From contig OZ025253.1 in NCBI GenBank assembly GCA_964019135.1, positions 5,151,059 to 5,215,058 on the forward strand: a stretch of 64,000 bases of DNA, read 5' to 3'. The DNA comes from Arenicola marina. Its lineage: Eukaryota; Annelida; Polychaeta; Arenicolidae. The number at the start of each line of letters is the position of its first letter. The first letter of the stretch is position 1. The notes below the pieces were generated by a model. The model saw nothing but the letters and a program-made list of their open reading frames with translations. It searched no databases and had not been told where the DNA came from. The position numbers and the translations under genes are program-made. This document shows, piece after piece, positions 43,101 through 56,428 of the stretch.

Positions 43101-46100
43101 GCAATGAAATGCACACTGACGCTTATCAGCCAGCGGGAGGGCAATGAAATGCATACTGAACCTTATCAGCCAGCGAAAGGGCAAAGAAAAGCATACTGAC
43201 CGTTACCAGCCAGCGGGAGGGCAGTGAAATGCATACTGACGCTTAACAGCCAGCGGGAGGGCAATGAAATGCACACTGACGCTTATCAGCCAGCGGGAGG
43301 GCAATGAAATGCACACTGACCCTTATCAGCCAGAGGGAGGCAATGAAATGCATACTGTCCCTCATCAGCCAGCGGTAGGGCAATACAAGGCACACTGACC
43401 CTTATCAGCCATCAGAAGGGCAATGAAATGCACACTGACCCTTATCAGCCAGCGGGAGGGCAATGAAATGCACACTGACCCTTATCAGCCAGCGGGAGGG
43501 CAATGAAATGCACACTGACCCTTATCAGCCAGCGGGACGGCAATGAAATGCACACTGACCCTTATCAGCCAGCGGGAGGGCAATACAAGGCACACTGACC
43601 CTTATTAGCCAGCGTGAGGGCAATGAAATGCACACTGACCCATATCAGCCAGAGGGAGGGCAATGAAATGCATACTGACCCTTATCAGCCAGCGGAAGGC
43701 CAATGAAAAGCATACTGACCCTTATCAGCCAGCGGGAGGGCAATGAAATGCATACTGACGCTTATCAGCCAGAGGGAGGGCAATGAAATGCACACTGACC
43801 CTTATCAGCCAGCGGGAGGGCAATGAAATGCATACTGACGCTTATCAGCCAGCGGGAGGGCAATGAAATACATACTGACGCTTATGAGCCAGCGGGAGGG
43901 CAATGAAATGCATACGGACCCTTATCAGCCAGCGGGAGTGCAATAGAATGCAAACTGACCTTTTTCAGCCAGCGGGAGGGCAATGAAATGCATACTGACG
44001 CTTATCAGCCAGCGGGAGAGCAATGAAATGCATACTGACCCTTATCAGGTAGCGGGAGGGCAATGACATGCACACTGACCCTTATCAGCCAGCGGGAGGG
44101 CAATACAAGGCATACTGACCCTTATTAGCCAGCGGGTGGGCAATGAAATGCACACTGACCCTTATCAGCCAGCGGGAGGGCAATGAAATGCACACTGACC
44201 CTTATCAGCCAGCGGGAGGGCAACGAAATGCACACTGACCCTTATCAGCCAGCGGGAGGGCAATACAAGGCACACTGACCCTTATCAGCCAGCGGGAGGG
44301 CAACGAAATGCACACTGACCCTTATCAGCCAGCGGGAGGGCAATGAAATGCACACTGACCCTTATCAGCCAGCGGGAGGGCAATGAAATGCATACTGACC
44401 CTTATCAGCCAGCGGGACGGCAATGAAATGCACACTGACCCTTACCAGCCAGCGGGAGGGCAATACAAGGCACACTGACTCTTATTAGCCAGCGTGAGGG
44501 CAATGAAATGCACACTGACCCTTACCAGCCAGCGGGAGGGCAATACAAGGCACACTGACTCTTATCAGCCAGCGGGAGGGCAATGAAATGCATACTGACC
44601 CTTATCAGCCAGCGGGACGGCAATGAAATGCACACTGACCCTTACCAGCCAGCGGGAGGGCAATACAAGGCACACTGACTCTTATCAGCCAGCGGGACGG
44701 CAATGAAATGCGCACTGACCCGTATCAGCCAGCGGGAGGGCAATGAAATGCATACTGATCCTTATCAGCCAGCGGAAGGGCAATGAAAAGCATACTGACC
44801 CTTATCAGCCAGCGGGAGGGCAATGAAATGCATACTGACGCTTATCAGCCAGCGGGAGGGCAATGAAATGCACACTGACCCTTATCAGCCAGCGGGAGGG
44901 CAATGAAATGCACACTGACGCTTATCAGCCAGCGGGAGGGCAATGAAATGCATACTGACACTTATGATCCAGCGGGAGGGCAATGAAATGCACACTGACC
45001 CTTATCAGCCAGCGGGAGGGCAATGAAATGCACACTGACGCTTATCAGCCAGCGGGAGGGCAATGAAATGCATACTGACACTTATGATCCAGCGGGAGGG
45101 CAATGAAATGCACACTGACCCTTATCAGCCAGCCGGAGGGCAATGAAATGCACACTGACGCTTATCAGCCAGCGGGAGGGCAATGAAATGCATACTGACC
45201 CTTATCAGCCAGCGGGAGGGCAATAAAATGCATACTGACGCTTATCTGCCAGCGGGAGGGCAATGAAATGCACACTGACCCTTATCAGCCAGCGGGAGGG
45301 CAATGAAATGCACACTGACGCTTATCAGCCAGCGGGAGGGCAATGAAATGCATACTGACACTTATGAGCCAGCGGGAGGGCAATGAAATTCATACTGACC
45401 CTTATCAGCCAGCGGGAGTGCAATAGAATGCAAACTGACCTTTATCAGCCAGCGGGAGGGCAATGAAATGCCTACTGACGCTTATCAGCCAGCGGGAGGG
45501 CAATACAGGCACACTGACCCTTATTAGCCAGCGGGATGGCAATGAAATGCACACTGACCCTTATCAGCCAGAGGGAGGGCAATGAAATGCATACTGACCC
45601 TTATCAGCCAGCGGGAGGGCAATGAAATGCACACTGACCCTTATCAGCCAGAGGGAGGCAATGAAATGCATACTGACACTTATGAGCCAGCGGGAGGGCA
45701 ATGAAATTCATACTGACCCTTATCAGCCAGCGGGAGTGCAATAGAATGCAAACTGACCTTTATCAGCCAGCGGGAGGGCAATGAAATGCCTACTGACCCT
45801 TATCAGCCAGAGGGAGGGCAATGAAATGCATACTGACACTTATGAGCCAGCGGGAGGGCAATGAAATTCATACTGACCCTTATCAGCCAGCGGGAGTGCA
45901 ATAGAATGCAAACTGACCTTTATCAGCCAGCGGGAGGGCAATGAAATGCCTACTGACCCTTATCAGCCAGCGGGAAGGCAATGAAATGCCTACTGACCCT
46001 TATCAGCCAGAGGGAGGGCAATGAAATGCATACTGACCCTTATCAACCAGCGGAAGGGCAATGAAATGCACACTGACACTTATCAGCCAGAGGGAGGGCA

Positions 46101-49100
46101 ATGAAATGCATACTGACCCTTATCAACCAGCGGAAGGGCAATGAAAAGCATACTGACCCTTATCAGCCAGCGGGAGGGCAATAAAATGCACGCTGACCCT
46201 TATCAGCCAGCCGGAGGGCAGTGAAACGCATACTGACCCTTATCAGCCAGCGGGAGGGCAATGAAATGCAAACTGACCCTTATCAGCCAGCGGGAGGGCA
46301 ATGAAATGCACACTGACCCTTATCAGCCAGCGGGAGGGCAATGAAATGCACACTGACCCTTATCAGCCAGTGGGAGGGCAATGAAATGCACACTGACCCT
46401 TATCAGCCAGAGGGAGGCAATGAAATGCATACTGACACTTATGAGCCAGCGGGAGGGCAATGAAATTCATACTGACCCTTATCAGCCAGCGGGAGTGCAA
46501 TAGAATGCAAACTGACCTTTATCAGCCAGCGGGAGGGCAATGAAATGCCTACTGACCCTTATCAGCCAGCGGGAGGGCAATACAAGGCACACTGACCCTT
46601 ATTAGCCAGCGGGAGGGCAATGAAATGCACACTGACCCTTATCAGCCAGAGGGAGGGCAATGAAATGCATACTGACCCTTATCAACCAGCGGAAGGGCAA
46701 TGAAAAGCATACTGACCCTTATCAGCCAGCGGGAGGGCAATAAAATGCACGCTGACCCTTATCAGCCAGCCGGAGGGCAGTGAAACGCATACTGACCCTT
46801 ATCAGCCAGTGGGAGGGCAATGAAATGCACACTGACCCTTATCAGCCAGCGGGAGGGCAATGAAATGCACACTGACCCTTATGAGCCAGCGGGACGGCAA
46901 TGAAATGCACACTGACCCTTATCAGCCAGCCGGAGAGCAATACAAGGCACACTGACCCTTATCAGCCAGTGGGAGGGCAATACAAGGCACAGTGACCCTT
47001 ATCAGCCAGCGGGAGGGCAATGAAATGCATACTGACCCTTATCAGCCAGCGGGAGGGCAATGAAATGCACACTGACCCTTATCAGCTAGCTGGAGGGCAA
47101 TGAAATGCATACTGACCCTTATCAGCCAGCGGGACGGCAATGAAATGCACACTGACCCTTATTAGCCCGCGGGAGGGCAATGAAATGCACACTGACCCTT
47201 ATCAGCCAGAGGGAGGACAACGAAATGCACACTGACCCTTATCAACCAGCGGAAGGGCAATGAAAAGCATACTGACCCTTATCAGCCAGCGGGAGGGAAA
47301 TCAAATGCACGCTGACCCTTATCAGCCAGCCGGAGGGCAGTGAAACGCATACTGACCCTTATCAGCCAGTGGGAGGGCAATGAAATGCACACTGACCCTT
47401 ATGAGCCAGCGGGAGGGCAATGACATGCACACTGACCCTTATCAGCCAGCGGGAGAGCAATACAAGGCACAGTGACCCTTATTAGCCAGCGGGAGGGCAA
47501 TGAAATGCTCACTGACCCTTATCAGCCAGTGGGAGGCCATTACAAGGCACACTGACCGTTATAAGCCAGAGGGAGGGCAATGAAATGCACACTGACCCTT
47601 ATCAGCCAGCGGGAGGGCAATGAAATGCACACTGACCCTTATGAGCCAGCGGGACGGCAATGAAATGCACACTGACCCTTATCAGCCAGCCGGAGGGCAA
47701 TACAAGGCACACTGACCCTTATCAGCCAGCGGGAGGGCAATGAAATGCACACTGACCCGCATCAGCCAGAGGGAGGGCAATGAAATGCATACTGACCCTT
47801 ATCAGCCAGCGGAAGGGCAATGAAAAGCATACTGATCCTTATCAGCCAGCGGGAGGGCAATGAAATGCATACTGACGCTTATGAGCGGGCGGGAGGGCAA
47901 TGAAAAGCATACTGACCCTTATCAGCCAGCGGTAGGGCAATGAATTGCATACTGACCCTTATCAGCCAGCGAGAGGGCAATGAAATGCATACTGACGCTT
48001 ATGAGCCAGCGGGAGGGCAATGAAATGCATACTGACCCTTATCAGCTAGCGGGAGTGCAATGGAATGCACACTGACCTTGATCAGCCAGCGGGAGGGCAA
48101 TGAAATGCATGCTGACGCTTATCAGCCAGCGGGAGGGCAATGAAATGCATACTGAACCTTATCAGCCAGCGTAAGGGCAATGAAAAGCATACTGACCGTT
48201 GTCAGCCAGCGGGAGGGCAATGAAATGCATACTGACGCTTATCAGCCAGAGGGAGGGCAATGAAATGCACACTGACCCTTATCAGCCAGCGGGAGGGCAA
48301 TGAAATGCATACTGACCCTTATGAGCCAGCGGATGGGCAATGAAATGCACACTGACTCTTATCAGCCAGAAGGAGGGCAATGAAATGCATACTGACGCTT
48401 ATGAGCCAGCGGGAGGGGAATGAAATGCATACTGACCCTTATCAGCTAGCGGGAGTGCAATGGAATGCAAACTGACCTTGATCAGCCAGCGGGAGGGCCA
48501 TGAAATGCATGCTGACGCTTATCAGCCAGCGGGAGGGCAATGAATGCATACTGACGCTTATCAGCCAGCGGGTGGGCAATGAAATCCATACTGACTCTTA
48601 TGAGCCAGCGGGAGGGCAATGGAATGCATACTGACCCTTATCAGCCACCGGGAGTGCAATGGAATGCAAACTGACCTTTATCAGCCAGCGGGAGGGCAAT
48701 GAAATGCATACTGACGCTTATCAGCCAACGGGAGGGCAATGAAATGCATACTGACCCTTACCAGCCAGCGGAAGGGCAATGAAAAGCATACTGACCCTTA
48801 TCAGCCAGCGGGAGGGCAATGAAATGCACACTGACCCTTATCAGCCAGCGGGAGGGCAATGAAATGCATACTGACGCTTATCAGCCAGCGGGAGGGCAAT
48901 GAAATACTTATCAGCCAGCGGGAGGGCAATGAAATTTATGCTGACCCTTATCAGCCAGCGGAAGGGCAATGGAATGCATACTGACGCTTATCAGCCAGCG
49001 GGAGGGCAATCAAATGCACACTGACCCTTAGCAGCCAGCGGGAGGGCAATGAAATGCACACTGAGCCTTATCAGCCAGCGGGAGGGCAATGAAATGCATA

Positions 49101-50125
49101 CTGACCCTTATCAGCCAGCGGGAGTGCAATGAAATTCATACTGACGCTTATGAGCCAGCGGGAGGGCAATGAAATGCACACTGATCCTTATCAGCCAGCG
49201 GGAGCGCTATGGAATGCACACTGACCCTTATCAGCCAGCGGGAGGGCAATGAAATGCATACTGGCGCTTATCAGCCAGCGGGAGGGCAATGAAATACTTA
49301 TCAGCCAGCGGGAGGGCAATGAAATTCATACTGACCCTTATCAGCCAGCGGAAGGGCAATGGAATGCATACTGACGCTTATCAGCCAGCGGGAGGGCAAT
49401 CAAATGCACACTGACCCTTATCAGCCAGCGGGAAGGCAATGAAATGCATACTGACCCTTATCAGCCAGCGGGAGGGCAATGAAATGAATACTGACCCTTA
49501 TCAGCCAGCGGGAGGGCAATGAAATGAATACTGACCCTTATCAGCCAGCGGGAGGGTAATGAAATGCATATTGACCCTTATCAGCCAGCGTGAGGGCAAT
49601 GAAATGCATACTGACCCTTATCAGCCAGCCGGAGTGCAATGGAATGGAAACTGACCCTTACCAGCCAGCGGAAGGGCAATGAAAAGCATACTGACCCTTA
49701 TCAGCCAGCGGGAGGGCAATGAAATGCATACTGACCCTTATCAGCCAGCGGGAGGGCAATGAAATGCACACTGACCCTTATCAGCCGGCGGGAGGGCAAT
49801 GAAATGCACACTGACCCTTATCAGCCAGCGGGAGGGCAATGAAATGCATACTGACCCTTATCAGCCAGCGGGAGGGCAATGGAATGCATACTGACGCTTA
49901 TCAGCCAGCGGGTGGGCAATGAAATGCACACTGACCCTTATCAGCCAGCGGGAGGGCAATGAAATGCATACTGACGCTTATGAGCCAGCGGGAGGGCAAT
50001 GAAATGCACACTGACCCTTATCAGCCAGCGGGAGTGCTATGGAATGCAAACTGACCCTTATCAGCCAGCGGGATGGCAATGAAATGCATACTGACGCTTA
50101 TCAGCCAGCGGGAGGGCAATGAAAT

Positions 50126-52100
50126 ACTTATCAGCCAGCGGGAGGGCAATGAAATTCATACTGACACTTATCAGCCAGCGGAAGGGCAATGGAATGCATA
50201 CTGACGCTTATCAGCCAGCGGGAGGGCAATGAAATGCCCACTGACCCTTATCAGCCAGCGGGAGGGCAATGAAATGCCCACTGACCCTTATCAGCCAGCG
50301 GGAGGGCAAGGAAATGAATACGGACCCTTATCAGCCAGCGGGTGGGTAATGAAATGCATATTGACCCTTATCAGCCAGCGGGAGGGCAATGAAATACACA
50401 CTGACCCTTATCAGCCAGCGGGAGTTCAATGAAATGCATACTGACCCTTATCAGCCAGCGGGAGGGCAATGGAATGCCCACTGCCCCTTATCAGCCAGCG
50501 GGAGGACAATGAAATGCATACGGACTCTTATCAGCCAGCGGAAGGGCAGTGAAATGCATACTGACCCTTATCAGCCAGCGGAAGGACAATGAAAAGCACG
50601 CTGACCCTTATCAGCCAGCGGGAGGACAATGAAATGCATACTGACGCTTATCAGCCAGCGGGAGGGCAATGAAATGCACACTGACCCTTATCAGCCAGCG
50701 GGAGGGCAATGAAATGCATACTGACCCTTATCAGCCAGCGGGAGTGCAATGAAATTCATACTGACGCTTATGAGCCAGCGGGAGGGCAATGAAATGCACA
50801 CTGACCCTTATCAGCCAGCGGGAGTGCTATGGAATGCAAACTGACCCTTATCAGCCAGCGGGATGGCAATGAAATGCATACTGACGCTTATCAGCCAGCG
50901 GGAGGGCAATGAAATACTTATCAGCCAGCGGGAGGGCAATGAAATTCATACTGACACTAATCAGCCACCGGAAGGGCAATGGAATGCATACTGACGCTTA
51001 TCAGCCAGCGGGAGGGCAATGAAATGCCCACTGACCCTTATCAGCCAGCGGGAGGGCAAGGAAATGAATACGGACCCTTATCAGCCAGCGGGTGGGTAAT
51101 GAAATGCATATTGACCCTTATCAGCCAGCGGGAGGGCAATGAAATACACACTGACCCTTATCAGCCAGCGGGAGGGCAATGAAATGCATACTGACCCTTA
51201 TCAGCCAGCGGGAGGGCAATGGAATGCCCACTGCCCCTTATCAGCCAGCGGGAGGACAATGAAATGCATACGGACTCTTATCAGCCAGCGGAAGGGCAAT
51301 GAAATGCATACTGACCCTTATCAGCCAGCGGAAGGACAATGAAAAGCACGCTGACCCTTATCAGCCAGCGGGAGGACAATGAAATGCACACTGACCCTTA
51401 TCAGCCAGCGGGAGGGCAATGAAATGCACACTGACCCTTATCAGCCAGCGGGAGGGCAATGAAATGCACACTGACCCTTATCAGCCAGTGGGAGGGCAAT
51501 GAAATGCATACTGACCCTTATCAGCCAGCGGGAGGGCAATGAAATGCATACTGACGCTTATAAGCCAGCGGGAGGGCAATGGAATGCACACTGTCCCTTA
51601 TCAGCCAGAGGGAGGGCAATGAAATGCACACTGACCCTTATCAGCCAGCGGGAGGGCAATGAAATGCATACTGACCCTTATCAGCCAGCGGGAGGGCAAT
51701 GAAATGCATACTGACCCTTATCAGCTAGCGGGAGGGCAATGAAATGCATACTGACCCTTATCAGCCAGCGGAAGGGTAATGAAAAGCATACTGACCCTTA
51801 TCAGCCAGCGGGAGGGCAATGAAATGCATACTGACGTTTATCAGCCAGCGGGAGGGCAATGAAATGCACACTGACCCTTATCAGCCAGCGGGAGGGCAAT
51901 GAAATGCATACTGACCCTTGTCAGCCAGCGGGAGGGCAATGAAATGCATACTGACCCTTATCAGCCAGCGGGAGGGCAATGAAATGCATACTGACCCTTA
52001 TCAGCCAGCGGGAGGGCAATGAAATGCACACTGACCCTTATCAGCCAGCGGGAGGGCAATGAAATGCATACTGACCCTTATCAGCCAGCGGAAGGGTAAT
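50126..52100. repeat. Smaller higher-order repeats at the right end of the array
   Basis: A block starting near 50,229 recurs near 50,979 (750 bp), and the AAATACTTATCAGCC landmark recurs after 790 bp, the difference being one extra unit. The landmark GAAGGGTAATGAAAAGC recurs after 320 bp (about 51,771 and 52,091), exactly eight units. Confidence 0.8.
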
Positions 52101-53375
52101 GAAAAGCATACTGACCCTTATCAGCCAGCGGGAGGGCAATGAAATGCATACTGACGCTTATCAGCCAGCGGGAGGGCAATGAAATGCACACTGACCCTTA
52201 TCAGCCAGCGGGAGGGCAATGAAATGCATACTGACCCTTGTCAGCCAGCGGGAGGGCAATGAAATGCATACTGACCCTTATCAGCCAGCGGGAGGGCAAT
52301 GAAATGCATACTGACCCTTATCAGCCAGCGGGAGGGCAATGAAATGCACACTGACCCTTATCAGCCAGCGGGAAGGCAATGAAATGCAAACTGACCCTTA
52401 TCAGCCAGCGGGAGGGCAATGGAATGCACAGTGACCCTTAAAGTCAAGCTTAGATCATTTTTACTTACACTGATTACCTATCAATGCTTAAATATTATGT
52501 AGCAAAATTTAATATGACATGACTTAGTTATGTCTAACAAGGTTATGTCCAGATACAATTTGACCAGGACAAACATAAAGTCCATTGAAGGTCTATAGTC
52601 TTAAGTTTAAGACACTGGTCTATATCCATGGATTTTAGGTAAACACTCATCACAACTGGTGATAACTGTCAAGCAGTCAATGACAGAGTTAAATAGTACG
52701 CGCCTGATCAGCAGGGTTTGGGGCGGTAGTTCACAGCTGAACAGCTGAATATTAATGAGTATTGATGAGCACACTGTGTGTAATGTGTAATAAACCTGGA
52801 TGAAACTAAAATATTTTTGTAATATAATTGATTTTGCTGGAGCTGACGAACTTAAGAGAGACAACATTACAGTGGCAACTGATAGGTAGGGACCATATGT
52901 CCACGTATGGCATGACGACCCAATCGCCCCACAGCGACGTCGATGAATAACGTTCATTTGACGTCGTCGCAGCGTCGCATTCCAAGTCGTGGATGTGTTG
53001 CAAAAGCGAAAAAATTCCGTTACGACGTCGCGCACGACCTTAATTCGACCGTCATGACAACGTCGGCGTGCCCGCTGGGAATGAACCAAATATCGAATTG
53101 TCAGTGTGAGCCTGATTTTGGCACTATTAACTTAGAAATCTACAAAAACACCATTCTACATATATTGGTGTATTGGTCACGGTATCTGGCCTCTCACCAT
53201 ATGCTGCAGGTACTGATCACGTGACGCCGGATCGCGGAGATGTCGTGGTGCTACAGATACTCCAGGTTCCTGGTGTCTCCTCCCAAGGGTTACCGCACAA
53301 GTGATTAGATAGTCCTGCGTGCGGGCCAGGCCGCCAACCATTATAGAACATCTACAGATACTAAAAACATGAATT

Positions 53376-53425
53376 ACCGTAGTTGCTCGAATAAGCGCCC
53401 CTGTTCGAATAAGCCCCGGGGGTGA
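53376..53425. repeat. AATAAGCGCCCC-type dispersed repeat remnant
   Basis: TCGAATAAGCGCCCCTG is followed by TTCGAATAAGCCCCGGGG, two imperfect tandem units of about 18 bp. It resembles motifs that I recall as widespread in marine invertebrate genomes; no family name is claimed. Confidence 0.4.
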
Positions 53426-54315
53426 ATAACCTCTAGAGAGCCAACATGCTTACTACTTCTTTACGTTCTTTGAAATACGAGGTATTATACAGTTACGACT
53501 ATATTATGTAATATAAGATTATACCAATAACTAAAACTACTGCTAGCCCCCTTGGGCTGGCCTTCTAACAGCCACGAATTCTAATGAAGGAGACGATGCC
53601 CATTTCAGAACTGAATAGTCGTGACGGGCAATAGATATAAGTCTATGGTAGCGCCACAATATATGAAATTGTAATTAATTTCTAAATGCATTTTAGTCTA
53701 TGCATGATTCAATATACAAATGGAAGTGTTTGCAATAATAAGTTTATTATTGATTGAGCATATGAGATTAATACCTTGGGTTTTACAAATCGAAACATTT
53801 TGAGTACCAAAGATGGCTTTTTGGGGGATTGGGATATTATTGTCGGCACACAAAATACGACAATTTTAGTAAAATTTAGACCATATGTGGGGATATATTA
53901 ATCTCAATAGTGGCATACGCTAGTACATCGTGATTTATTACCTAACTGCTTTGACCTCCACAAAGCGCATATGATTAATAATTGATAACCATTCTTGTGA
54001 GTGGTATCTGATGTTATTATTTCGTTGTTGAATGCACTAAATTCGGTCATTCTCATAGTTTTGGCGTAATGTGCTTGTGGAGCATGTCCCGGCCTTTCTC
54101 TGACACAAACAAGTTGCATAACATGGCACATTGTTCTTGGCATTTTCCGCGACTTTTTTCCGCACTAAAAGACACCGCTAGTGGGTTGGAAATGTGCGAC
54201 GGTCGTGTTGCCAAGGCTGAGCGTTTAATGTGCTGAACGAAGGCATTCTGGGCGGGCGGCAGAGCGAGAAGAATTCCAGACGTGTCACGGAGAAACCTCT
54301 GAGTACGGATACTTG

Positions 54316-54590
54316 TCAGTATTTGGTTGTCTCACCTCCAAGTGTCTTGACTATCAGTACCTGAGTACCAAGTTCCTCCGTGATGGCAGCCTGAGTGTTG
54401 ACTTCAGCCAATGTGACAACTGATACGTTATCAATGACTATAATGACAGTATTCATCTGCTTACCATCGTCGCTTGGTAATTCCCCCACCTTCGGTACAG
54501 ATCGTTCCATGAGTTCTTTGAGAAGAACTGACTTTGCCCCACGTCTGAGACTAGTCGTCGTGTCAAATACAGAAGGCGGTGTATCAATGC
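54316..54590 (-). pseudogene. Possible von Willebrand A-like coding remnant
   Basis: A minus-strand frame open across this stretch reads TTTSLRRGAKSVLLKELMER, then MNTVIIVIDNVSVVTLAEVN and AAITEELGTQVLIVKTLGG, ending at a donor-like GAG|gtgaga near 54,330. The order (helix, hydrophobic strand ending in D-N-x-S, helix with A-A, strand V-L-I-V) resembles the second half of VWA domains. The adjoining sequence upstream is interrupted by stops in every frame. This may equally be chance; a host-gene fragment is the best alternative. Confidence 0.25.
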
Positions 54591-56277
54591 ACCATGCTCA
54601 TCAAACTTTGTTAATGCTGACCACCTCCGCTGGCCAATATTTGAGATAAGCGATGCCAAATGCCAACCTCTGGCGGTATAGCTACCAAGGTGGCTTTTCG
54701 CGCCGAGCGTATGCGGTACGACTGCGCGTCGAAGGTCTTCAGTTTGACACTGGTTAACTTCGTGTCTACTTTGTCTAAGCACTGCTTCAAGGCTTTCTCT
54801 CCGATCTCATTCACGGGTGTTGCTCCCAGAAATAAACCGGCCGGATATTACTTTTGCTACTTTGACGAACGTGTTTATAGTGATATCGTGGAATAAAAAC
54901 TCCCATAAAAACAGATCGTTGTTTGTTTATCTTCCCTAAACCAAGTTAACTTTGAACAAGACAAAATCGTGGAAGCAGCACTTAAAGTCGCCACGCTCAA
55001 GCAACTTGTCTGCCCTCCGCCATGATTCCGTCTATTGCCGGTATGTCCGAGAGAAATCTTGCTGCCTTCCCGTCGCCTGGCGTCAAACGGCCCGTCTCGA
55101 TGTTTGTATGTTGTGCTCTTCGTTTCATTTTTGCGGAAATCCATTTGCAGTGGAAGTGGCTGATGTGCAGCAGCAATGCCTTCGTCCATACATTCTTAAG
55201 GGGACTCATGTTGTACATGCCCGCCAGAGGCTGGGTGGTTATTTGGCATGCCACTTGAGGCATGACTCATGCAAGGTCTTCTCGTGCCAGTTTATGTTAG
55301 CAATGGAAAACTGGGTGAAAAGTTTGTGTCGTGTTTTGAAGTACACATACGCAGTCTCCTTTTCTCAAACCTGTTTAAGGACACCATCGTACACTGTTGT
55401 GAGGTCGCCATGGAAGGTATCGGTGTTGATACGTTGGCTTAGTCTGTTCCTTACGGTCATATGGGTCATGCTGCCACTCGCGTTGTCTGTATCAAATGCT
55501 ATCCCAACCGACAGTGGGGTTTTCACACCACACATGCTGTGATGGAGTTGGTGTGACACAATCAGTCCCTCGACACTGCAATGCTATATCTAACAGTTAT
55601 TATTGGCCAGAACATTGAAAAAGATGTCTTATTAAGGACTAGAAAGGAAAGGAATTGTGGTGTTTTAGGCCATTTTGGTGCACATAAGCGCCTAGCGGGA
55701 TTATCACCAGAGTCGGAACTCTCGCCGTTTGGGTTTGATCTTAACAACTTGCGAACTCCCATCATGCGAAAGCCGCTCCTAATAGGCAAGAATTGCGGCG
55801 TGGTTTCTGGCATATTCTCGCTTTCACATGCCTGAATTTAATGTCCTATTTGTTACCCATGTTTCAGTGCTTCAAAGGTAAGGTGGAAGCCTGGAGGTTT
55901 CACAGAACCATTTGGTGGCCACTGAACGCGGGAATGTTATCGATGTTTCTTGCGGCGCATGCGCTGTCGCTCGCCTGGTGATAGGATTTATTACACATCT
56001 TGAATTAATCACTGAACTGTCCGTCATGGAACAACTTGCATTTTAAGCCAGTACTGATGATCTTCCCTAACCCTTTTGAGCGTATAGGTTACATCCAAAA
56101 GGATGCGAAGGCTCACATCTACAAGGATGTAAACGGTTGCACCCAGAAGGGTGTAAAGGCTTGCATCTAAAAGGTGGGAGGGGAATGATTTCCCACGTTC
56201 GTTCCGGACTATGCCTGAATTAGGTAAGCACGAAGCAGGGTTTGTCCCACAATAAGACAACTGCGTAGCAGAACAAT

Positions 56278-56287
56278 TTTATTTATT
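56278..56287 (-). promoter_or_regulatory. Candidate polyadenylation signals of the duplicated protease
   Basis: Overlapping AATAAA hexamers on the minus strand, identical in position to those at 776-785 relative to the stop codon. Confidence 0.45.
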
Positions 56288-56428
56288 TTTCGTTCATTTC
56301 TTTTCGAAAAATTTACATCGAAATCAATTCCATTTTTAACAATTATGGTAACCATGGTAATGACAAAAAGGGTTAACCGGATTATTCTGTGACTTGACAA
56401 AACGGCGACATATCTGTGACGTCATCAC

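Larger units (their letters stand above)
26402..52440. repeat. Giant 40 bp minisatellite array, about 650 units
   Basis: Units contain CCCTTATCAGCCAGCGGGAG followed by GGCAATGAAATGCACACTGA. The array is uninterrupted for 26 kb. Rare 39 bp units lack one G (GCGGAGGGC), and partial units reading AAATACTTATCAGCC occur near 48,905, 49,305, 50,126 and 50,916. Recurrent variants (ACAAGGCAC, GAAAAGCATAC, GCAGGACGGC) mark higher-order repeats. The consensus has a stop in one of every three successive units on the plus strand, so short open frames here are by-products and not genes. Confidence 0.98.
52441..55501. other. Unique region between the 40 bp array and the duplicate
   Basis: No gene that I can support fully. 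At about 52,840-53,060 there is a GC-rich stretch dense in CGTCG/ACGTCG. At about 53,380-53,425 there are AATAAGCGCCCC / AATAAGCCCC motifs of a common dispersed-repeat style. A degenerate coding-like stretch lies at 54,316-54,590 (separate entry). Longer open frames at 54,952-55,542 (plus) and 54,875-55,559 (minus) overlap each other and show no domain. Confidence 0.5.

Noticed and set aside
31968-51702. Repeated 67-76 codon frames in the 40 bp array
   Set aside because: A 40 bp unit cycles through three frames and one contains a stop; the frames are by-products of variant units recurring in higher-order copies.
26402-52440. CRISPR array
   Set aside because: Units are contiguous with no unique spacers, and the setting is eukaryotic.
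26402-52440. Centromere
   Set aside because: Higher-order structure alone is not evidence; no chromatin data, and single-copy genes flank it closely.
54952-55542. 196-codon plus-strand frame
   Set aside because: It overlaps several open frames on the other strand, crosses into the duplicated segment and has no recognisable domain.
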